Below the pieces are notes generated by a model. That model was not told the origin of the DNA. It made no database searches and saw nothing but the letters and a program-made list of their open reading frames with translations. From CBDCVN01 sp965223045 (GTDB lineage Bacteria; Deinococcota; Deinococci; Deinococcales; Trueperaceae), in the NCBI GenBank assembly GCA_965223045.1, contig CBDCVN010000013.1, positions 3,472,001 to 3,536,000 of the forward strand: DNA of 64,000 nucleotides, in the 5' to 3' direction. Below are positions 17,704 to 25,159 of this stretch, in pieces; the first letter of the stretch is position 1, and the number at the start of each line of letters is the position of its first letter. Made by a program: the position numbers and the translations under genes.

Positions 17704-18240
17704 GTATGTCACTTTATTTACTACTGGAATTACGCACCCCTTAAGAAATCCTTTACAAACAGAATATTTCTTACATGCCTTTGTAAAAAATGTGTGCAGG
17801 AGCAACTTACCCTTTTTAGATTGTAAAAACTGTTCCAAACTGATTAAGGTATTATTTGATGGAAATTACTAAATGTGAAATTACCTCAAAAAGTTTTAAG
17901 AGACATTTAGAAGTGAGTAAGATTACTGCGCAGGGAGTTGCAAAAAATAATCGTGTACCAGAAACATATTTTTTAATGCATAATTGGCAGAAAATTTTAT
18001 CTAGACAAGTTATTAGAACCTGCACAATTTCATTAGAAAGTAAGGATTAAGGTGTAGAGGAATGGAATAGCTCCTTAAAATTGGGACTAGGAATTATTCT
18101 GCTACAAGGTACATTTGAATGTGAGCTTATTCATCTAGTAATTTCAGTTTAATTTAAGCAAGAAATATTAGCCTAATTGTATAAAATCTATTATAATAGT
18201 GGCTAAGGAACTACTTTTGCTAGGCAGAAGTGTTAGTATT
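17704..18240. other. Gene-poor stretch between the MITE and the phage-like genes
   Basis: 537 bases, AT-rich. It contains one weak open frame (17856-18050, listed separately) and TATAAT near 18190 that could serve as a -10 for the downstream genes, but I cannot place a convincing -35. Nothing else is recognisable. Confidence 0.4.
17856..18050 (+). CDS. Doubtful small open frame, 64 residues
   Basis: The frame reads MMEITKCEITSKSFKRHLEV and ends in SLESKD. The first 40 residues look like a plausible charged helix, but there is no ribosome binding site in the expected place and I recognise no family. It may be a truncated gene left by the adjacent insertions. Low confidence that it is expressed. 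Confidence 0.2.
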   Translation: MMEITKCEITSKSFKRHLEVSKITAQGVAKNNRVPETYFLMHNWQKILSRQVIRTCTISLESKD

Positions 18241-18327
18241 ATGTCACAAACAGTAATTATCAAAACAATCAATTCAGATAAGAGAATTTTTAAATTAACA
18301 GATAAGGGGGGGTGCACATATGAATGA
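18241..18327 (+). CDS. Possible 28-residue leader peptide upstream of phage-like genes
   Basis: An ATG at 18241 opens MSQTVIIKTINSDKRIFKLTDKGG and ends at TGA 18325-18327, overlapping the start of the next gene by 8 bases. That overlap suggests translational coupling. No family is recognised, and the small size makes this uncertain. Confidence 0.3.
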   Translation: MSQTVIIKTINSDKRIFKLTDKGGCTYE

Positions 18328-18616
18328 AGTAACCACAGCTAAAGCTAGAAGGGGTAAAAAGGAAAAGAATAGACCTAAAGCAGGTACTATAAAAGAATTG
18401 ACTCAAGTTCTATGGACTGCTATTTCTACAATTGAGACCCATATTATTAAGACAGCAGCCAATGAAGAAGTCGATACAGCCGAACTTTGCAAACTCACCC
18501 ACGCACTTTCTCAATCTGCTTCAACATACCTCAAAGCCATTGAAGTAGGAGAGTTCGAAAAGCGTCTCGAGCTTCTAGGCACAGAATTCACTGAGTTCAA
18601 GAAATCTCTTAATTAG
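18320..18616 (+). CDS. Hypothetical phage-type protein upstream of terminase
   Basis: 98 residues, basic at the start (KARRGKKEKNRPKAG), then mainly helical with a heptad-like pattern (IETHIIKTAANEEVDTAEL, EFEKRLELLGTEFTEFKKSL). It ends 8 bases before the terminase ATPase gene on the same strand. Position and size fit a small terminase subunit or an accessory packaging protein, but no DNA-binding helix-turn-helix is obvious. A G-rich run (GGGGGG) 9 bases before the ATG may act as ribosome site. Two CTCGAG-type motifs lie in and just after it. Confidence 0.5.
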   Translation: MNEVTTAKARRGKKEKNRPKAGTIKELTQVLWTAISTIETHIIKTAANEEVDTAELCKLTHALSQSASTYLKAIEVGEFEKRLELLGTEFTEFKKSLN

Positions 18617-18624
18617 GTATTGAG

Positions 18625-19425
18625 TTGAAAGCTTGCTATCTAAAAGAGCTAACTAGGCTCGAGCAACAAGCAAAAACCCTAAAACAGCAAAAGAATAATA
18701 ATATTGATGATCCAGTGACATTTGCTAAAAAATTGGGCTTTAATCTTGACCCTTGGCAAGTTAGGCTAGTTACATCAAGATCAAAACGCATTATCCTAAA
18801 CTGCTCGAGACAATCAGGTAAATCAACAGCCTGCGCCTTACTAGCCCTATACTACCTAATTAATAAGCAAAACTCTGTAGTGATAGCACTCAGTCCTAGT
18901 TTAAGACAGAGTTTGTTGCTTAGCTCTAAAGTGCTCGAGCTGAGGCAAAAACTAATTAATCCTCCTACCTTGCTCGAGGACAATAAAACGAATGCATGGT
19001 TTGAAAAGACTAATGCTAGATTTTTTAGTTTACCTTCAAAAGAAGAAACCATTAGAGGAATCAGTGCTGTTACTCTAGCCATAGTAGATGAAGCAGCTTT
19101 CTGTGATGCTGATCTAATACGTGCAGTACTGCCAATGTTAGCAACCACTAATGGACAATTGATTCTTCTTAGCACACCTCGAGGACGAACAGGGTTCTTT
19201 TATGAAGCATGGGAGTCTACTGGCTGGGAGAAGATTCAGGTTACTGCTTTGGATTGTTCTCGTATCAGCAAAGAGTTCTTAGAAGGTGAACGTAAAACCC
19301 TACCAGACCATTGGTTTAGACAAGAATATCTATGTGAATTTACAGATAGTGAATTTGCAGTCTTTAGAACTGAAGATATTGATAGAGCCTTCGAAGCAGA
19401 TTTTGAACCATTCAACTTCTTATAG
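18625..19425 (+). CDS. Terminase large subunit, ATPase part (separate gene)
   Basis: 266 residues. Walker A-like ILNCSRQSGKSTACALLALYYL (about residues 57-75) and Walker B ATLAIVDEAAFCD (VTLAIVDEAAF) are followed by the coupling motif ILLSTPRGRTGFFYEAW. These are the hallmarks of phage terminase motors that drive DNA packaging. The frame ends after CEFTDSEFAVFRTEDIDRAF, exactly where the nuclease domain normally continues in the same polypeptide. Here the nuclease is in the next gene with its own ribosome site. The start codon is TTG (TTGAAAGCTTGC). Six CTCGAG palindromes lie within or at the edges of this gene, the highest density in the window. Confidence 0.85.
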   Translation: MKACYLKELTRLEQQAKTLKQQKNNNIDDPVTFAKKLGFNLDPWQVRLVTSRSKRIILNCSRQSGKSTACALLALYYLINKQNSVVIALSPSLRQSLLLSSKVLELRQKLINPPTLLEDNKTNAWFEKTNARFFSLPSKEETIRGISAVTLAIVDEAAFCDADLIRAVLPMLATTNGQLILLSTPRGRTGFFYEAWESTGWEKIQVTALDCSRISKEFLEGERKTLPDHWFRQEYLCEFTDSEFAVFRTEDIDRAFEADFEPFNFL

Positions 19426-19433
19426 GAGATATT

Positions 19434-20099
19434 ATGAAGAAACATTATCTAATCGGTGTAGACATAGGACAATCACAAGACCATACCGCAATAGTTATTG
19501 CTGAAAAGATTGATGAGTCTTTAAATGTTGGAGAAATAATAAGAATAGAGCTAGGTACATCTTATCCAAAGCAAGTTGAGATGATTAAGCAAGTTGTTGA
19601 AAGTATAGAAGAGCAGAATGCAACAAAGAAACTTCTAATTGATGCTACAGGTGTAGGAACTAGTGTTTGTGATCTATTAGAAAGCCTGTGGCCTGTTAAA
19701 GTGATAATACATGGTGGACATGAAGAAAGAAAAGAAGGAAACAGCAAATACTATGTCCCCAAAAAAGACCTTGTTTCTAGTGCTCAATTAGCATTACAGA
19801 ACGGTGAGTTAAAGATTCATCCTAAGCTACCATTAGCAGTAATTCTAAGGAAAGAACTCGAGGCCTTCAGAGCTTTTACAAATGCTCGAGGCCATGAGAG
19901 CTATGCCAACAATCCTAGAGAGAATCCACATGATGACTTAGTCCTTGCTACTGCTCTAATCTGTTGGTGGAGTAAGAAAGGATCAGTAAATGAGCCAGTT
20001 GCTGGTTCATTAGGAATTGTGGTTACTGGGGGTAACAAACCAAGTGTTGATGTTGATGGTGTTTTTTGTATGCTCGAGCGTGATTTTTACGGTAGATGA
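19434..20099 (+). CDS. Terminase nuclease part (RNase H fold), separate gene
   Basis: 221 residues. It begins with YLIGVDIGQSQDHTAIVIAEK, the first Asp motif of the RNase H-like terminase nuclease, then LLIDATGVGTSVCDLL (second acidic residue) and NPHDDLVLATALICWW (third). These match the C-terminal domain of large terminases, which cuts DNA. ATG lies 6 bases after AGGAG and is in a different frame from the ATPase gene, so this is a true two-gene arrangement rather than a single in-frame stop. No portal or capsid gene follows; the next gene is convergent. Confidence 0.82.
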   Translation: MKKHYLIGVDIGQSQDHTAIVIAEKIDESLNVGEIIRIELGTSYPKQVEMIKQVVESIEEQNATKKLLIDATGVGTSVCDLLESLWPVKVIIHGGHEERKEGNSKYYVPKKDLVSSAQLALQNGELKIHPKLPLAVILRKELEAFRAFTNARGHESYANNPRENPHDDLVLATALICWWSKKGSVNEPVAGSLGIVVTGGNKPSVDVDGVFCMLERDFYGR

Positions 20100-20129
20100 T
20101 ATATAGTAATGACATTACCCTTTCCTTTA

Positions 20130-21077
20130 CTATTCCACAGACTGCAACATTTCCAGTAGTTTGCTTCTAATGTAATCACTCCAATCCTCCTTTGATTGAC
20201 TAGTTATTTCTGAGCTGAACTTAATTGAATCTATGCTGAATGATACAGAACTATTAGATGTAGGTCTATCTGTTGGTATGTCTGAAATCTTAGACATTCC
20301 AAATCCTATAAGTGATGAGTTGCCTGAGTTAAAAAACCATGATCCTAAACCTATAAAGGAAAGTTTGCCATCTAGGTTTTCTAATTTGTTGTCCTTGTCA
20401 ATTGATAGCATCTGAATATTTAAGCTCGAGTTAGAGAAGCTGGTAAACAGGTTATAGGTATCCTTTTTTGAGTCTTTAGTCTCACCAATCAGCATCACAC
20501 CACTGTTTGCACACAAAGAAGTACACCTTCTCCAAACACCACCTTCAGTGTTACGCATGGTATCTGTGTCAGCTAAAGCAGTACTGATACTCAAGGTTCC
20601 TGCAATTTCTATACCTGATGCAGTAAAAACGACTAACCAAACCCATTCTCCTCTATATTGAGCTTGTTGAGGAGTAACTTTAATAGTCACTGTATCACTA
20701 GCACTACCGCCCTTACCATCAGACACAACAGCTTTGGCAATATAGGTACCTGCTTTTTGATAGGTATGCTTTGGTTGCTTTTGATTTTTTATCATTTGCC
20801 CATCACCAAAGTCTAAGTTTACAGTTAGATTGTCACCATCAGGATCACTGGTTGTAATAGTAAAAGTAATCTCTAAGGGGGCTGTTCCTGTTTTAGAGGT
20901 GGCAGTTAGGCTCACTGATGGTTCTTTATTAGGTTTTGCTTTCTTCTTACTACTTGAACAGGAGGGGACAAGTACTAGCAAGCAAATCAGGGCGATTACT
21001 AAAATAAGAGTGTTTCCTAGAGTGTTCCCTAGAACGTTTCTTAGAGCATTCACTTGAGTGTTGGGATAAAGTTTCAT
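20130..21077 (-). CDS. Lipoprotein with PKD domain
   Basis: 315 residues. The signal sequence ends in a lipobox LVPSCSSSKKK, so the mature protein is lipid-anchored at Cys40. Residues about 52-135 form a PKD-type immunoglobulin fold (LEITFTITTSDPDGDNLTVNLDFGDG, HTYQKAGTYIAKAVVSDGKG). The rest (RGEWVWLVVFTASG..., FSNSSLNIQ) is beta-rich and not recognised. A strong Shine-Dalgarno AAAGGGG precedes the ATG. It is convergent with the terminase genes. Its presence beside phage-derived genes suggests a lysogenic-conversion or cargo gene, but that is inference. Confidence 0.75.
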   Translation of the reverse strand: MKLYPNTQVNALRNVLGNTLGNTLILVIALICLLVLVPSCSSSKKKAKPNKEPSVSLTATSKTGTAPLEITFTITTSDPDGDNLTVNLDFGDGQMIKNQKQPKHTYQKAGTYIAKAVVSDGKGGSASDTVTIKVTPQQAQYRGEWVWLVVFTASGIEIAGTLSISTALADTDTMRNTEGGVWRRCTSLCANSGVMLIGETKDSKKDTYNLFTSFSNSSLNIQMLSIDKDNKLENLDGKLSFIGLGSWFFNSGNSSLIGFGMSKISDIPTDRPTSNSSVSFSIDSIKFSSEITSQSKEDWSDYIRSKLLEMLQSVE

Positions 21078-21268
21078 GTTTTCCCCTTTCTATTGAATGG
21101 GATTTTGCTTGAATAGAGATTTGCTTGATTAGGGACAAAGATGCTACACGCATGCAATCCCATTGACAAGCTTTAGAATGCTTTTAGCTAATTGTTTAAT
21201 TTGTGAAGTGGAAAAACCTGTTACACTGACTTATCTGGAGGTTTTTCAACTTTCAGGTCGCACTTGTG

Positions 21269-21311
21269 GTGTGACGTTTGCGACGTTCACCAAAACAAAC
21301 AAACGTCACAC
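21269..21311. repeat. Perfect 12-bp inverted repeat in a gene-free stretch
   Basis: GTGTGACGTTTG (21269-21280) and CAAACGTCACAC (21300-21311) are exact inverted complements separated by 19 bases. The surrounding 428-base gap (21078-21505) holds no gene that I trust. The loop contains a further GACGTTC. It could be an operator, a replication or recombination site, or a bidirectional terminator; there is no T-run, which argues against the last. Confidence 0.55.
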
Positions 21312-21505
21312 TGTCCAGTGCGTTAATTCGGTACAGGCCTATAGCCGTTCGTTTTCCACCATATAATCTCCAAGGGTAAACCCAAAAATAAGTTGAGCTA
21401 AGTTTAGCATATAATTTGGGTACTTTTGTTGATTTTGTTGAATCTGTTAACATTAATGCTACACCAACTTACTTTCTGCACCTAGCATTGCCAAATACAA
21501 CCCAA

Positions 21506-22171
21506 CTATCTAGGTTTAGAACGGCAGTGTCCTTTTACTCGAGTACCATCTCTCCTAGTGTAGGGGCTAACATAGGTCTTACCAGAGCCACAACGGGAAC
21601 TACCACCACTATAGGGAGGACTTCTTTTAGGTGGATTTGGTTTAGGAATAGGTTTAGTGTAATGCTTCATGGCTTGGAGGCCGACACCCCATTCACATGC
21701 TTCACCATCGTTATCACCATCAAGGTTGTGAGGGTCACCATTGGCTGAAGCTGTTTGTGCTGCTTCTTTAGTAGTGAAATCAGCACAGTCTAAATCTGTA
21801 GAATTTACTAGTTTGCGTGATCTACCAGAGTAGGCATACTTCTTCACTGTAGGAGAAGTTCCCAGTTTTACTTTGATATAGGTAGCCTGTTTAGCAGGTA
21901 TGTTAAGCAAGGAAAAGTAGTTTTCAATTTCTTGAGGAGTTACTTTATCTGAGTAGATTACACAGTCTTTGTTTTCTTTATCAAAATAGCCTAGTACGTA
22001 CTCGGTATCAATTCCTGCAGGTAAATTTGCTGATAGGTTTCTACAGTAGGTTGGTGTGTGTATCTCTTTTGGTTTAGGGGAGGCAGAAGTTCCACAGGAT
22101 ATTAAGGTTCCTGCTAATAAGAAACCTATGAGCAATCTTTCTATGTTTTCTCTTAGAGTAGTGTGTAGCAT
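21506..22171 (-). CDS. Lipoprotein with Excalibur calcium-binding motif
   Basis: 221 residues. The N-terminal signal ends in LLAGTLISCGTSAS (lipobox Cys27). Residues about 125-165 match the Excalibur domain: DLDCADFTTKEAAQTA...DPHNLDGDNDGEACE, with the conserved D-x-D-x-D-G-x-x-C-E calcium loop. The C-terminus is glycine and arginine rich (GGSSRCGSGKTYVSPYTRRDG) with a pattern seen in small secreted proteins (YVxxYTRRDGTxVxxHxR). Excalibur domains occur in extracellular nucleases and surface proteins. It starts immediately after the stop of the next gene upstream (22172-22432), so both are one transcript. Confidence 0.75.
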   Translation of the reverse strand: MLHTTLRENIERLLIGFLLAGTLISCGTSASPKPKEIHTPTYCRNLSANLPAGIDTEYVLGYFDKENKDCVIYSDKVTPQEIENYFSLLNIPAKQATYIKVKLGTSPTVKKYAYSGRSRKLVNSTDLDCADFTTKEAAQTASANGDPHNLDGDNDGEACEWGVGLQAMKHYTKPIPKPNPPKRSPPYSGGSSRCGSGKTYVSPYTRRDGTRVKGHCRSKPR

Positions 22172-22432
22172 TTAGGCCACCCCGAAATCTAAGTGAGCAA
22201 ATTCTTGGATAATTTCTTCGTCTGTGGGTGGTTTGTTGTCTTTTACAAAAAAGCTGAGGTTATCGAATTGGTTTGCTAGGGCTCGAGCGTGGTTGCTGGC
22301 CTCTATAGAATTGTTGAATGATGCCCATGTTGTTGATTTGGAGGGTTGCACTTCACTTTGTTCTAGTGGAGCCTCGAGGTACTCAATGCCTATTACTTGA
22401 TATTGTGCTGTGGTAGAATCTCTCTGATTCAT
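22172..22432 (-). CDS. Small hypothetical protein in the lipoprotein operon
   Basis: 86 residues. The first half (YQVIGIEYLEAPLEQSEV) is strand-like; the middle (NNSIEASNHARALANQF) is helical; the end is acidic (PPTDEEIIQEFAHLDFG). No family is recognised. It is read from the divergent promoter at 22504-22532 and its TAA stop is directly followed by the lipoprotein ATG. Confidence 0.55.
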   Translation of the reverse strand: MNQRDSTTAQYQVIGIEYLEAPLEQSEVQPSKSTTWASFNNSIEASNHARALANQFDNLSFFVKDNKPPTDEEIIQEFAHLDFGVA

Positions 22433-22503
22433 TTTTACACCTGTAAAACTTGGATTTCAAAGAAGCTTGTTAGTTGGAAGCTGTAAGCTTCTTTGATGTT
22501 TTT

Positions 22504-22647
22504 ATTTTAGTACATCAATATTATCTTGTCAAGGGTGTACAGCTTTGATATCTCTTGCATTGACATCAAAGGCTACGCACCAACAAATATTTGCACTTCT
22601 TTTCAATTTCGACGAAACTTGTCTAGGGTGTACAGCCATGCTATATT
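22504..22647. promoter_or_regulatory. Divergent promoters with a repeated operator GGGTGTACAGC
   Basis: Leftward: -35 TTGACA (complement of 22527-22532), 17-base spacer, -10 TAAAAT (complement of 22504-22509). Rightward: -35 TTGTCT (22619-22624), 17-base spacer, -10 TATATT (22642-22647). The 11-base word GGGTGTACAGC occurs exactly twice, at 22533-22543 and 22626-22636, each next to a -35 box. That is the placement of a repressor site. The rightward -10 ends only 6 bases before the ATG at 22654, implying a leaderless message. Confidence 0.65.
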
Positions 22648-22653
22648 GAAATA

Positions 22654-23103
22654 ATGAAAATAGAAGAGGTAAAGCGTGATAGTTTAGGTCGTAAGAGAAC
22701 TAAAGAGCAAGAAGTAGCTTTTGCCAAGATTAGAGAAAAAGCTTTGCCTGAAGGTTTAGTCACAAAAGCTTTTAGAATTGTACTTGATAAGGAATTACTA
22801 GAGCTATTCTCAAAACTTAACTCTAGAGAACGTGGTGAGATTGTTAAGCTAGGCTTTCTTAACAAGGATGTACATAAGGTTGAAATCCCTAAACCTGAGC
22901 CCACTAAGATCAAAGCTGAAGGAAGTCCCAAGCTTCTTAATCAAACAGCATTTGCAAAGGCTGTAGGCACGCCTAGAAGCACTATAAGAGATGCCATTGC
23001 TCGAGGTGATATAGAAACTATGGAAACTACTCATAATGGCAAAACTGTTAACTGGATACCCGAAACCGAGGTTCAAAAGTATCTGGCTAAAAAGAAAAGT
23101 TAA
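22654..23103 (+). CDS. DNA-binding protein with C-terminal helix-turn-helix
   Basis: 149 residues. The N-terminal 85 residues are charged and helical (KRDSLGRKRTKEQEVAFAKIREKAL, ELFSKLNSRERGEIVKLGFL). The last 50 (LLNQTAFAKAVGTPRSTIRDAIARGDIETMETTHNGKTVNWIPETEVQKYLAKKK) form an excisionase/MerR-like winged helix, with a recognition helix at STIRDAIARGD and a wing. It is expressed from a promoter carrying two copies of GGGTGTACAGC, so it may be an autoregulated repressor of the divergent operon. That is inferred from position. Confidence 0.65.
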   Translation: MKIEEVKRDSLGRKRTKEQEVAFAKIREKALPEGLVTKAFRIVLDKELLELFSKLNSRERGEIVKLGFLNKDVHKVEIPKPEPTKIKAEGSPKLLNQTAFAKAVGTPRSTIRDAIARGDIETMETTHNGKTVNWIPETEVQKYLAKKKS

Positions 23104-23214
23104 TGGGCGCTCGAGCTAATGAGTTAATTTCGTTTACTTAGCTACTACATTTGTATAGGATCATCTTCAGGACTACCAACTTTCAAAAATGCTGGAACGT
23201 GCCACAAGTAATGG

Positions 23215-23481
23215 CTATGCTTTGCTTATATTTCTTACAAGGTGGTTAAGATAACTAAGATAGTCATCAACAGCTTCATAATGATCAAGCTCTTCAGTTT
23301 CAGCTTTATTTAGTCCCAAGCTTTGTTCTTTGTCAAGCAGCTTCTGTATACGATCTTTTACACAAGATGAAGCTTGAAAAATAGGTATACCTTCCTCCAA
23401 ACCCATACTGATAGCACCATCACAAAGCATGCTTTCTGGCAAGTGTTGAAGTTTTGGAAGATGGGGAAGGGTCTGTTGCAT
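23215..23481 (-). CDS. Orphan antitoxin-like small protein
   Basis: 88 residues. The C-terminal half (RIQKLLDKEQSLGLNKAETEELDHYEAVDDYLSYLNHLVRNI) has the pattern I associate with small cyanobacterial proteins of toxin-antitoxin type: a helix, then LTxxExxELDxYExxDDYLSxLNxxVRN. Those usually sit just upstream of an HNH or PIN-type toxin gene. Downstream of this gene on its strand (toward 23.1 kb) there is no toxin, only the convergent DNA-binding gene, so it appears orphaned. Family placement is from memory of the motif. Confidence 0.45.
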   Translation of the reverse strand: MQQTLPHLPKLQHLPESMLCDGAISMGLEEGIPIFQASSCVKDRIQKLLDKEQSLGLNKAETEELDHYEAVDDYLSYLNHLVRNISKA

Positions 23482-23562
23482 AGTGTTATTTTAAAGGTGA
23501 TTAGTGGTGTATTACAAGCAAACTAATGTGAGGTGGTATAGTGGAAAGTAAAGTGCATGTAA

Positions 23563-23722
23563 ATGGCTAACATAACTCCAGCATCAGAACTTGCAAAATG
23601 GATGGAGGCAAGGGAGTAACGAGCATCTCAAGTTTAAAGAAGCAAAGAAAAACTTCCATTTTGAGAAACTTGTAAAAGGAGCTACTAAAGCTGCTCACTG
23701 GTTTTCGAGAAACAATTCCTAA
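23563..23722 (+). pseudogene. Degenerate small gene with a frameshift
   Basis: ATG at 23563 gives MANITPASELAKWMEARE and then a stop. In the next frame from 23621 the reading continues EHLKFKEAKKNFHFEKLVKG and ends at TAA 23720-23722. Amino acid usage is protein-like in both segments, suggesting one small gene of about 53 residues with a +1 or -2 frameshift. A weak case; no family recognised. Confidence 0.25.
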
Positions 23723-23869
23723 AGAATTACACCTTTAATCTAAAATGTAATTAGATGTAATTATTGATTTAATCAACTATTATATATGTCAGCAAACATC
23801 TTCCCACAAATGATTTTCTACTAGCAATTTAGATGTAATAATTGCTTGTTTACAGTTATTTTTATTGTC

Positions 23870-24165
23870 CCAATATGGGAGGGTTAAAACCCCCAGCTTT
23901 AGTTGGTTGCTTTTAGCATAATCTTTGGTAGATAAAAAAGCCTAGAATACTTTTTTAGGGAAGCACATGAAAAACAAAGCCATAAGTGATTCTGACAAAG
24001 GAGTCAGCAAATAGTAGGTATAGTCCAAGTGATGTGTTCTGGAGGAGTTGGACAAATCATCTTTAGCCGACTCTTAGTCGGGAAATGTACTTTCAGTACT
24101 TAAGACAATCCACCAGTCTTTAGCTGGTGGTGCCCGTAGGGCTTTGAATCAGCACCTTATCAAAT
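23870..24165 (+). other. Hairpin-rich non-coding stretch, possible IS200/IS605 end remnant
   Basis: Several perfect short hairpins follow one another in DNA without genes. CCGACT/AGTCGG (24067-24081) has a 3-base loop, and CCACCAG/CTGGTGG (24110-24130) has the 7-base loop TCTTTAG. GGGTT/AACCC lies near 23881-23897. The last structure, followed by unstructured GTGCCCGTAGGG, resembles the right-end hairpins of IS200/IS605-type elements, which also form the scaffold of TnpB guide RNAs. No tnpA or tnpB gene remains nearby. The rest of the 711-base gap (23482-24192) holds only the degenerate frame above. Confidence 0.4.
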
Positions 24166-24192
24166 TAGCTGATAAAATGCTAAATTATAACA

Positions 24193-24522
24193 ATGACCCT
24201 ACTAGAAAAAGCTCGGGAAATGCTGCTTGGTATGACAACTGAAGAAAAAGCGCAACTGCTGCAGTGGATTACCCATGATATTAGCGGCACCTTCCCCGGA
24301 ATCGAAACTACACCTAATGTATTGGGAGGAGAAGCTTGTATTGTCAGGACTCGTATTCCTGTATGGTTAATAATCCAAGCTAGGAAACTAGGCAGCACTG
24401 ATGCAGATATCCTAAGAGCATATCCTAACCTAAGTGCTGAGGATTTAATCAATGCTTGGGCTTATTATCGTGCAAACAAAGATGAAATAAAAATGCAAAT
24501 TACTGAAAACGAAGAAGCTTAG
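24193..24522 (+). CDS. DUF433 antitoxin
   Basis: 109 residues. The first part (EKAREMLLGMTTEEKAQLLQWITHDI) is a helical leader. The core (GIETTPNVLGGEACIVRTRIPVWLIIQARKLGSTDADILRAYPNLSAEDLINAWAYYRANKDEI) is the DUF433 fold with G-G-x-x-x-I-x-x-T-R-I-P and the Y-P-x-L-x-x-x-D-(L/V) motif. These proteins are DNA-binding antitoxins to PIN-like DUF5615 toxins. The partner gene starts 3 bases after its stop. Confidence 0.85.
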   Translation: MTLLEKAREMLLGMTTEEKAQLLQWITHDISGTFPGIETTPNVLGGEACIVRTRIPVWLIIQARKLGSTDADILRAYPNLSAEDLINAWAYYRANKDEIKMQITENEEA

Positions 24523-24525
24523 ATT

Positions 24526-24864
24526 GTGGCTAAGCTCCTTGCAGATGAAAACTTCCCTTTCCCTGTAGTAGAAAAACTTCGTGAGCTTGGTCATGATGTA
24601 ACAACTCTTCTTGAATTGGGAAAGGCTAGCCAGAAGTATCCTGATGATAAGGTACTACTCACAGCTAGTGAAGATAACTGTGCTGTGCTAACTTCGAATC
24701 GCAAACATTTTAAAAAGCTGCATCAAGAAGTTAAAAACCACAGTGGAATTATCTCATGTACTTACAACCCAGACTTTGAAAACCAAGCACAACTTATACA
24801 TGAAACTATTGAGGAAGAAGAGGTTCTAGAGGGGAAACTTGTCAAAGTTAATAGACCAGCTTAG
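24526..24864 (+). CDS. DUF5615 PIN-like toxin
   Basis: 112 residues starting with GTG. LLADENFPFPVVEKLRELGHDVTTLLELGKASQKYPDDKVLLTASEDNCAVLTSNRKHFKKL is diagnostic of DUF5615: the acidic residues in ADENF, the PDD segment and the late LTxNxxHF form a PIN-type nuclease pocket. The usual late Asp of L-T-x-D is Ser or Asn here (LTSNRKHF), the common form in this family. It is coupled to the DUF433 antitoxin. The pair probably stabilises the surrounding mobile DNA. Confidence 0.85.
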   Translation: MAKLLADENFPFPVVEKLRELGHDVTTLLELGKASQKYPDDKVLLTASEDNCAVLTSNRKHFKKLHQEVKNHSGIISCTYNPDFENQAQLIHETIEEEEVLEGKLVKVNRPA

Positions 24865-25104
24865 GTAAGCTTTTTATGACTCATCTATCACCCCTTAGTA
24901 ACACAGTTCCAATGGTGTCATTTTTTCATATTAAAACATCTAGAAGGTGAATTACTAAAATCAAAAAGTACAGCTATCTTTACAGCTAAGGGAATAAGAT
25001 AAGATAAAATGAAAAGGCATGAAATAAAAAGTAGCAATCAAAAAACCCTTATCTAGTACCATTATTAGCATGAAATAAAATTTTATAAAATGACATAAAA
25101 CGTG

Positions 25105-25159
25105 TCCTCTACGACTCATAATCGTGAGGTCGAGAGTTCAAGTCTCTCCATCGCTACCA
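25105..25159 (+). tRNA. 3' half of tRNA-Met(CAT): integration (att) site
   Basis: An anticodon stem TACGA/TCGTG with loop CTCATAA (anticodon CAT at 25117-25119) is followed by the variable loop, the T arm GAGAG-TTCAAGT-CTCTC (25132-25148), the acceptor strand CATCGCT, discriminator A and encoded CCA ending at 25159. The matching 5' acceptor (AGCGATG) and the D arm are absent: upstream is AT-rich DNA with GCATGAAATAAAA repeated at about 25017 and 25069. This is the footprint left when an element integrates at the 3' end of a tRNA gene. It is 96 bases from the end of an integrase gene. Confidence 0.85.

Noticed and set aside
18625..20099. Terminase split as a sequencing frameshift
   Set aside because: The second gene has its own AGGAG and ATG and the first ends with a proper stop in another frame; a single-base error would not create this. 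An old gene fission remains the better explanation.
21163..21366. 67-residue open frame crossing the inverted repeat
   Set aside because: It reads through the perfect 12-bp dyad, has no ribosome site and no plausible family; it is probably non-coding.
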